From positions 7,714,014 through 7,778,013 of the forward strand of contig CP099854.1 in the NCBI GenBank assembly GCA_030062745.1: a stretch of 64,000 nt of DNA. The letters run 5' to 3'. The position numbers were made by a program, and so were the translations under genes. The notes under the pieces were generated by a model, which had not been told where the DNA came from, did not search any database, and was given only the letters and a program-made list of their open reading frames with translations. Position 1 is the stretch's first letter; every line of letters begins with the position of its first letter. Of this stretch, positions 22,153 through 32,700 are shown in pieces. This stretch comes from Capitulum mitella. Its lineage: Eukaryota > Arthropoda > Thecostraca > Pollicipedomorpha > Pollicipedidae.

Positions 22153-25100
22153 GTACGGCCGCAGGCGAGCCTTGAGGTTACGGGACGACCGGCGCGGCCA
22201 TAGGGGCCACCGAACAGGACCGGTACGGTCACAGAGGTCACCGACAGGACAGGCACGGCCACAGGGGAACCTTGAGGCCACAGAATAGGACAGGTACGGT
22301 CACAGAGGTCACCGACAGGACAGGCACGATCACAGAGGTCACCGAATAGTTCAGATGGGTTCACGGGTAAGTATCGGTATTTCTGAACATGACAGGACCA
22401 TTTCTTTCAGTTCCAGCCACGAAATTACAGAGCGCGATGTGTCGTAGCATATGCTGAATATGCCATTAAAGCCTGAATTAAAATGCATCAGGCCGCATTG
22501 CACATGTGCATATACCATAACTTGTGGCCAACTGGAAACGCGAATGGTACATGTGCGTGCTTTCGTTGTACTGGCGTTTGTGCATATTTGGCCTGTTGCT
22601 TTTCCCGACCTCAAAGCAGTGTGTGCCTGCGTCGTCATGGTAACGGTAATGGATGGGCTGACCAAACTGGTCTGTCGAGGACGGGCAGGATGGGGTCATA
22701 TAGCCGAGTTCACGGCGACAAATGAGAAACCGTCACCCCACATGTGGCCCGAAATGACCCTTCAGATTTAACCCTATTCCCGGCAGAGGGACTGAATCCG
22801 TCCCCCCTCGGGTTTTTTGTTTGCCAATTCCAGGCTTTTGGCCGCAACTTTACGAAATTTGGTGACTTTTCCTAGCTATTTTTTCTACGCGCTGTGACAA
22901 AATTTCACAATTCTAGTTTGTTCAAGAGCGGAGCCAGGCAACGTTTTTGGGAGGCACCTCAGGCCTTTTTTGGCCATGTTGAGGGTAAAAGAAAAATGTC
23001 TGCCAAAAACGGAGTTTTTAAGATAGAACTTAAAACTTTATATGGATGTATAGCCGAGTAGTTGGGCAATGTGCAGATGTAATTTTGTTTACCTGAGGTC
23101 ATTTTACAAGGTCAGGTCAAGGTCAAAAGTCAAAATTTGTTTTTTCGCAATAATTTCGGCGTCGTTTTTTTTCAAATACCAAACGCGGAATATATATGAC
23201 GTAGAAGTGTGCCTCCTACTTGTGTACCAAGTTTCAGCTTGATATCGGGTCGGGTCACGGAGCTATGACCTAAAATGTCCGTCCGCGTACCCTATATCGC
23301 AAAAGCAATAAAATGAAATTTTTTAAATAGAGTGAATTCAAATGATTAAAAACGTTTACAGATAATATCAAATGCACACGAGATCATCCCAAGTGACCCC
23401 CAAAGTCACTGGAGGTCATTTAAGGTCAAAGGTTACAAGTTGATCTGAGAAACGTGTGACCATGACAGTTCCCCTTTTTCATGTCCCTGGCACCGCCTAT
23501 GCTAACATTTTACAAACATTGTAATGCGATTTGTACTTCCTTAGTATAACGCAACTAGCAGAAACCAAAAAGGGTGTTTGTCTCTTTTGTTCATTTAGTT
23601 GTCAGAAAACTAATCCTTCTATTTTTGAAACCCTGTGAACGCCCATGAATTTTCTCAAAATTTCAGATTTTCGGACCCATGGTAAAAGCCCTATCCATAA
23701 TCTCTCGATTCATGCCAATTTCATCGAAATCATAAACTATGGAGTTATAAGAGGTCCAAAAATGCCCCCCCCCATTTTGACATTTTTGCACCCCTCTATC
23801 CACAAATTTCAAAAATTTGAAAATTTCTTTTGATAAAAATGTAGTTCACGTCACGGCAAATCGATTGCCGTTTGTTGCGATGAAATCGGACTCAGTAGTT
23901 CTCGAGATCTCAGGGGGGGACGAATCCGCCCCCCTACCGGAAATCGACCATACCGTCTAGCCCTCCGGGAATAGGGTTAAAACCGGCAGAAAATATTGGG
24001 GACCCAAGGATATAGAAAATATTGGGGACGACCCAATGGACAATGGGCGGCCCAGGGTCCTGTCAAAAAATGGAAAACGACATCCCTGAGGACAACTTTG
24101 CGTTAACGTCAAATAAATCTTACAACTTGAAACGCAACCAAGTATTCTGACCAGTACCTTGGTACCTTGTTGTTTCGGAACAGCACCGTTTTTTTTGCGG
24201 AGATTAGAGATTTGAGGTACCATATTGCGTCACATTTGAAGCCTGCAACCATGCTTATGGCTTATCAGCAATTCCGCGAGGCTTCGTGACTGCCGGACGT
24301 TTATAGCTCTGTAATGTCCTCAGCCGGGACCTGTCTCCTGAGAGGTCACGACTGTCATCCTGACAGTTCACGACAGGTTTCTGACGGGTCAGGACTACCC
24401 TCTGACACGTCACGGCTGTCTCCTGACAGGTCACGGTTGTCCTCTAACGGGTCATGGCTGTCCTGTGACTGGTCACTACTTTCCTTCGACAGGTCACGGC
24501 CGTTCTGTGACAGGCCACACCTGCTTGAGTCTGTTGAACCGTCTCACATGGGAGCAATCACCGGAATCTAATCTAATCTCTCTCATGAAACCTTAACGCC
24601 CACAAGAGCAATGTTTATTGTGCTGCCCGTGAAGTAGCGCAACAGCGTTATCTGGCAGCATCGCTAAGCTATTTTCAGACCTCTTTTCCCGCTCGTCACG
24701 TTCTGTTCAATTGCAGATGTCATCTATTGGAGAAGGCGACGGCAGCGCCGCAGCGGCGCCTGCTGGTAACTCATGGTACCGACACCCTTCTTCAGACGGC
24801 ACAGTGGTTCCAGGAGAAGCTCCACAGCTTTGTCGGCTCCAAAAGCAGGTCGGCGTCTGAGATTCGTACTGTCGGTGTCACTGCGGAACATTTGTCCAGT
24901 TCTGGAGTCTCCTCCGCCATTGTGATGACGATGTGATAAAAAATTGATATTTTTTATCATGATAAAGATGGTAGTCGTTATTCGTCGTTGGAATACGATA
25001 ATTATTCCTAAACATTCGCCGCCCAGGAGTTTTCGTACAAAGGTAGCAGTTAACAGAAAACAGCGGTGAAAGCGCGGAGCTTTCTTTATGGATGTCCCGA

Positions 25101-26741
25101 TGTCTGAAGCATTTCCTTTCTTTTCTGAGTGGCATTTTGCAAACACATTGCTAAGAAATAGCTTTCAACCTGGCAATCAACCATAGTTTTTAACATCGCA
25201 ATGCATTTTATACAGCATTCTTTCCGCAGCAATTTTTCCTCGTCTTGCGTTTTATTTATCTCTTGAATAAGGTCTTATGTTACGGGGTTTTGATATCGGA
25301 TTTACAACCTCGGTGCGGAGGGTGTTATTATAGTGAGCATGTTTTAATTAAAAAAAACTTCTGGTAATGCACCTAATTAGATGGTCATAGGCCACAATGT
25401 TGCGAAATAAAAATGGATGGAGTTGGATGGAAGTTCAACGCTGCTGTCAAATTTCATCCTTGCCGGGGTGCCAGGCCCGCAAGCCACAGCCCCAGAATTC
25501 AGAGCTCAGTTGATAGTTGTGTCATGTCAGCAATGCAAGAGACGTCCAATGGGGAGCGCCTCTCTCAGATAGCGCCTATCGACTCGGATTACAGCTTGGC
25601 AGCGATAACGTACAGTCGCAATGCAAGTGCGAGGCGACGGACGGCCCGGGCTCAGACTACCTTAGCCGTGGCATACCTATCTGCAAGGAGTATAATCTCG
25701 TGAATGTTAAAAAGGAAAACTATGATATGATCATGCGTGCATTTCCTCCCAGTACATCAGGGCGTAGGAAAGCGGTCAGGGCGGCCATGACCCCCCACTT
25801 TTTGGAAATTTAACCTCCGCCCAATGGACAAAAAAGTGTTTGCCCCTTTTTGTATTTTACTATGCCTGTACATTAATCAATTCCTTTCGTTTTCCGCAAA
25901 TTTATAGTTTTGTGGACTCGTACATGGTCGGCAAATGGAATAATGCATCCCTGAAAGAGCTCTCTCTGCCATGGCTCAAGGTCCTCGTAGATGGGAGGAT
26001 CTAGATCCCAATGTTCAGATAATTTAACTTTCGTTCTGTAGCAGCGACAGGAAAGATATGGTCAGGGAATCTTATTCACCCCTCCCCCCACAGATACCTA
26101 CTTTTCAGAAATCTCTGGCCGTGCTGGCTACGACACTGCGGAACAGTTTCCTGAGAATTCGATTATCATGTTTACTACCCTCTCTCCAGTTGGACGCGAT
26201 CCACTGCAAACTCCGTGCAGGAGGTCGATAGAGGAAAGACAGCGCGATCCTGATAAACGCTGTCCACTCGTGTTACGTCATGTCCTGAAGATTTGCTGTC
26301 CGGCGTTTACTCGAAGGTGTGTTCGCAAACAGGGCACGTGTTCCGTGACGCCAACGACCACCGAACAAGCATGATAAGCTGAAGTAGATTTCGGTATCCG
26401 CTGAGCGGTAAATCGCTCACTCCCTGGAGTCCGAATCGTCCTTGGCATACGGGAGGGAGATCCTCGAGAATCCCCGTGATCTCAAGAACTAGGAAAGCTG
26501 CGGAGCTGTAAGTGACATAAATTGGAAGGTCATCGGATTTTACGAATAATGAACTCGTTTATGTTGACGCTGAATTAGTAGTTTAGTGTCAAAAAACCAA
26601 ACAAGGTTGCGTCATGGCTCCCAAAATGTGTTCAAGAAAAGCAAGTAGGGCGGTCCTTAAAACTGGTAATGAGCAATTAACAATGCTGAAAGGAAAGCAA
26701 ATGTCTTAACATTATCAAAAGTGATTTGTTACTGCTGCTGA

Positions 26742-26787
<46 letters not shown>

Positions 26788-29700
26788 TTATTTACTACTG
26801 CTACTCAGGTCATGCCAGGTGAGGTCAATAGGCATTGGAATACAACACTAATTCATGTCGAAACTGCAGGTAAATAAAATTACTTCAGGCATATGTTTTG
26901 GAATTACCGTTGCAAATGGCTAGATATGTTGCATTTTATCTGGAAAGATAAATATAGGTCAGCTAAGGTATCAGACTCACTAAGTTCATATCAGGTCAAC
27001 TAGGGTCAGATGTTACAATATTTGCATCTCGTACTAGATTAAGACTATTAGATGATAAATGCACTAGGTTAAGACACTAATGTCAAACAAACGACGTTTA
27101 ATCACTATATTCATCCTTATGTGTTCTAGAATGTCATGGAAGTCAAGAAAAAATCAGGTAAGGTCAGGCCAAGGGGGATATGGGATGAAATATGTCTGTC
27201 TTTTGGAAAATCACGGTGTCAGAACAAAACGAAGTACTGAAACAAGGCTGAGCTCATACAAACATCATGAAGTCACTAAAACGAGAGTTTTTGTCGTCCG
27301 TACAGCCATGCAAGATCATCTTAGGTTAAAATAATAATTTATTATATTCAACATGTAAAGTTTAAACAACCCTAGACGTTGTCTTAAAACAAGCCATGGA
27401 ATTACATGCGTCCCAAGTGATAATTTCATATAATTTCAAAGCCCTCATAAGCAAAGTGAGAGGTACACCTATCATGCATCACTAGAAGTGAATGGCAAAT
27501 GCATTTCATACCCATTTTGTCGAAAATTTGATTTTGTGACCAACTGACCAGACCTTAGGCCGCTGCTTCCTCAAGGACGATACGTTGCGTCTTTGAAAAG
27601 ACGTTTTAGACAATTTCTATCCGTTTTGTTATTCAAAAATTTTCTTGCATAGGGCAATTTCTTGCAATTTTCCAAAAAAAACAGAGAACATACATTTTGC
27701 AGCGAAAAGGCTGAACATTTGACTAGTTTTTGGTATTCCACTGTAACATTTTGTAATCGGTGGCACACGCTTAAGCTTTTTTTACATGCCTTGCTCAAAT
27801 AGACCTGGTCAAATAGACCAGTAGCCTGACAAGACTCGAGTATGAAATTTTGTCATAGGGTGTAAAAATAATGCACTAACAGCTACTGAAAGTTACACGC
27901 CTCTAGCCCCCTTAAGTTTTGTGTTATGTTCAGGCATCTTGAGAGGGGCCCTCGAGAACTCTTGTCCCAGTTAAGCAAAGGCTAACACTCGCACGGATGG
28001 CCTGTCAATTTGAAACATAGATGCAACGCCAAAAGAAACCTCTTGCGCAGAAGTCTGATGTTTCTAGTGTGACCTTCAAGGTCAAATGAGTTCAGAGAGC
28101 GCCAAATTTTGTGCGGCTTTCCAGACATTCGCTTGTACGTCGAAAGCCGTTCGTCGCAGCGCCAAAATGAATGAGCCGTTTTTGAGGGCTACATAAAATT
28201 GTAGCAGATGATATATTATTTGGAATGCTTGGGTCAGTACTTATGCTTAAATCAGTACTCAAGCATAACTTAAGCCATATGGTTATAAGTGAACGAAGAG
28301 TCATATAACTTGTTTTGTGGTAGCTCTGAGTAAATTCTGGCGGTGATTTCGAATCTGGTACCCAAAATAGCTCGCAGTTCAAATTTTTGCTGCCAATGAC
28401 ACCTAAGGTCATCCGAGGTTAGCCTAGTTCACTGGCCTAACGTGACCTCGAAAAAATGAAAGTCGCAGAAATGTGCTCTACAGAGCCAACTACCGTCACC
28501 TGGTACTACCTTACCTTTAAAGTATTTAGCGCTGGTAAGTAAAAACTTTACTACGTCCTCCGGCTTCGTAACAATAGTAGGCGGTCACGAAATGCTAGAC
28601 CGAATGCAAAACCCATCTGGCCCATTTTCCTTTGAAACCTGTTTACACCAACATGTACCATACCTAGGTAATTTTGGGTGCTGAACTCAAAATTGTCATA
28701 AAAAATACACTAGAAAGCAAGCTGTTGAAGAAACGGCTGTACCAAGGTCAAACAAGTTCATCTTAGGTAAGGGACCTAAGATGGCCTAGAAGAGATCAAA
28801 ACCATTGGAATGCGTTTTATGTCATCCCTGACATTGTTTTGTACCGTTCCAGCCTTAAATCAGTCACTGAACAGCAAACTGGTGACGTTTCATTGTTTGA
28901 CTCTAAAGAAAACAGTACGTGCGAACACATTTTTGATATCTCCCTGTGACCTTACCTGATATCGACCCGGAACTTGATATTCCGGTAGACGATGAAGTGG
29001 CCTTTTACATATTTTTCGATTTTTTAGCTGGGATGATAAGAACGAAAACGGTATGTTTACAATTTTTTACCTTTGACTTCGGTCTGACGCTGTGGTCTGA
29101 CCTCAGATCAACCAAACGATTTTTTGCAGTTGGTTGTCTGTGCGCCCTTAAAAAAGTTGGAAAGTCTGTCTTTAAAACTATATTTCTTTGAAATAAACCC
29201 TAAAAATGACCATTTTTGAAAACCGTAACCTGACTTAAACCCAATCTAAAAATTCAAAAACTTGATAAGACTTGAACCTTGGTGGTCCTGGAAGACTTCG
29301 ATATTTTTTGACACCAAAATATCCGATATTCAGTTTTGTTATTGCAAAGATTCTTGTCATTTGTTGAAAACAACGCAGTTAAGACTACAGTGCAAACGAA
29401 GAAACACTGCTATCGTATTTCCGCCTAAATGCTTCATTTTACAAACTGAGTCTCCGGAAAAGCGAAAGATGTATGCATCCGCTGGTTTCTTTAGAATTTT
29501 TATCTTTTACCGTAGTTGATTTGTCGTACTTGTTGGTTCTCATGTGTGAAATCATTTCGTTTCATTTCACATATTTTTATGAAGGAAACAAAACGGACCC
29601 TGAAGGTACACATGGCATTGCTGTAACAGGACATATGCACTCGCAAGTCCTGGCAACACTTCGACAGCATGTTTTTGACTTATACCTTAGCCTACTTACA

Positions 29701-32700
29701 CCACCTACACTGGCACATAATGTACCTCGGGCGGTCCATCTGCTCATCTGCCTCCGGTGGCATTTGGTGTTTAGTTCCGTGTGTTTCGCACATTCTTTGT
29801 CTTACAACTGCTCAGCCAGCCACATCACACTCTGCCGGTGATTTCAAACGAAAACAGGGAACGAGCGAAAGAGATTTCGTTCGTTTCGTGCCGCTGATCC
29901 TGTTCACCAGCAACCGCAGCGGTTTTCCGTGCGGTTTTCCTCACACTCACTAATGACGCGAGGTTGCCGTGCTATAGTCGTTCTTTAACGCAGTCGCCAG
30001 CTTGCTGTGCTCTCTCTCCACTTCCGGGGTTCTGACAACCGGTGATGTGCACTCTTCATTCATCGGTCTCACGGTTCAGCGGCATACACAACTCACAGGG
30101 TGGTGACGTTGGCCTTCACTCACTGCACTCCCACAGGCTCACTCTCTCCACTCTCTGCTCCGCCAAGCTGGGGGCGCTCACTCTCCATTTACCGCTCTAA
30201 CAGCGCGACGGTAGGGCAGCTTTGAAGTGCTGGCGTGACTTGCTGCGGTCCTGTGCACTGATCACTCCTGCAGGCCGGAGTGACTCGCCTTCGCGTGGAC
30301 TCTGCGCACTGCCTGTCCCTGCACGCTGGCGTGACTCGCGGCGACTCACTGTGCACTGCGGCTCACACTGACCTACTGTGCCCCCGGCTGGCCGGTGTGA
30401 CTGGCGTTGACTTGCCGTGCCCTGGCTACCCCGGCAGGCTGGTGGTGTTCACGGGAGCCTTCTCGCCGGAGCAGATGAAGGACAGCGACGCCGACTTTAA
30501 CCTGGGCATGGCACTCGGCGCCCTGCAGTCCCTGCAGACGACCGGCAACAGTCGCGTCTATGTCGCCATGAACGGTGAGGAAGGGAAGGGGGAGCGAGGG
30601 AGGGAGGGAGAGAGAGGGGTAGAGGGGGATCGATGAAGATAGTGAGACGAAGGGAGATGGAAGAGAGAGGGATGGGCGGGAGGAACGTTGATGGATGAAG
30701 GGAAGGATGGAGTGAAAGAGGGAGAGAGAGAGGAAGAGAAGGATTAGGAAGAGTGTGAGATATAGGGAGATGGAAGAGAAAAGAATAGGCGGGGAAAAAG
30801 AGGAAAGGTGAAAGAGATCAAATGACCGTAAGGGTGAGGAGTAAAGTAAGGAATGAAAACATTACCGCATCACGTGAATGACAAACTTCCGCTAAGTTGG
30901 TTTTGCTATTTAATAGTAAAGCTTTTTGGATGCTTGGATACCGAACTGCATCATGGATATTCGGATATTCGGATCTTTTCATGCCTATTTTATGTTCTTC
31001 TTCTGCTTCCATGTGCCTGCTCTACATGACTCGTCATTGACGCTATAAATTAACACTTCTTGGTTTATCACATACCGAAATTCCAGAGCCTATTCAGCAA
31101 ACAAGACAAGCTTGTTTGCTGCTTCAGCAACAAGATTAGATACAGCCCTTGCATCATTTCTCGACCGTACGCAGTTTGGGGCATTGCGAAAGGCTTTGAA
31201 AACAGCCGCTGTGACAGAACGCAGAGAACCGACGTTCTGCTGACGTGACGACGTGGTGCCGATGTTGCGCGCTGGCTGTTGTTACGACCAACGGTGTTCA
31301 AAAAATATCGAACAGCTTTTTTTTTGGATCAACCGACTTACCCTAACAAAACAGCAGCTCAAACGCAGCACGCGAAGCGACACCACTAAACATTTGATCT
31401 GAGCTAATTTATCACAAGGCATTCGGAAAAAGAAGAAGAACACATTGCGAAGAGCTGCGAGCAGTGCTGCTGCCGCGTCAGTATGCGACCAGCCAACTCC
31501 GCGCCGCAGATCCTCTGTGTCCGTGCGCCACAGGTCCGCTGTGTCCGTGCGCCGCAGATCCTCTGCGTCCGTGCGCCACAGTTCTAGTGTGTCCGTGCGC
31601 CGCAGATCCTCTGCGTCCGTGCGCCACAGTTCTAGTGTGTCCGTGCGCCGCAGATTCTCTGCGTCCGTGCGCCACAATTCTAGTGTGTCCGTGCGCCTGC
31701 CGCAGATCCTCTGCGTCCGTGCGCCACAGTTCTAGTGTGTCCGTGCGCCGCAGATTCTCTGCGTCCGTGCGCCACAGTTCTAGTGTGTCTGTGCGCCCGC
31801 CGCAGATCCTCTGCGTCCGTGCGCCACAGTTCTAGTGTGTCCGTGCGCCTGCCGCAGATCCTCTGTGTCCGTGCGCCACAGTTCTAGTGTGTCTGTGCGC
31901 CCGCCGCAGATCCTCTGCGTCCGTGCGCCGTAGTTCTCGTGTTCCGTGCGCCGCAGATCCTCCGCGTCCGTGCGCCTCAGACCCTCCATGTCCGTGCGCC
32001 GCAGGTCTCGTGTGTCCGTGCGAGGCGATGGAGCGGGACCCGGAGTCGGGCCAGTTCCTGCCCAGCCGGCGGCCGCGCTCGCGCGACCTGGGCCGACCCC
32101 GCTCCGGCGAGCACCAGCTCCGGCAGCGCAGCCTCGAGTCCCTGCTGGAGGAGGCCGCCGACCCGCCGGTGAGCAGGGCAGCGGATGGCCGAGCTCTCCG
32201 TGGGTCCACGCAGACGACGGCGTGTTCGTAAGGGAGGGGTGTGGCCATCCTTCAACCGTGAGCCCCTAAAAATAAAAACTTCTCGGATTTCGGCCGCATT
32301 ACTTTCAAATTCCGAAAATTGGGGCTTTTGTGTATTTAATAAAAAAAAACTCGCAAAATTATGCGCACAAGGAGAACTCGGATTCCCCTTGGAAGCTATG
32401 TGTGTACTTACGTGGAGCGTTGTCCTTAGTCAAGCAGCGGGTCCTCGCGCTGGTGCACGATGCACGCTGAGCGGTGCACGTGCACCCACAAAGATACAAA
32501 GTTACACCCCGCCAGGGAGTGTGTCTCCAGCCTTCGGCTGGAGGGAAGGCGGAGGCCGCTCGTGCCGGCCACACTGGAGACACGTGGCAGCCACGTGGCG
32601 GTCTTGTGAGCGGAGTTAGTTGGCCTGGGGAGGGGTTCTACGCACCTTTTAGGTGGTCCCGTCACTGTCCCCATCCCTTGTTGGCTCGGTGTCACAGTGA

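Noticed and set aside
25400..25820. Open frame near 25413-25813 as an additional exon of the asparaginase-like gene
   Set aside because: Exons b and c already join in phase and in register with the enzyme family. An exon here would interrupt the domain.
31282..32255. Repetitive open frames on both strands over the 24/48-bp minisatellite
   Set aside because: The repeat length is a multiple of three, so open frames are automatic. Only the final part (from 32005 +) aligns with an enzyme.
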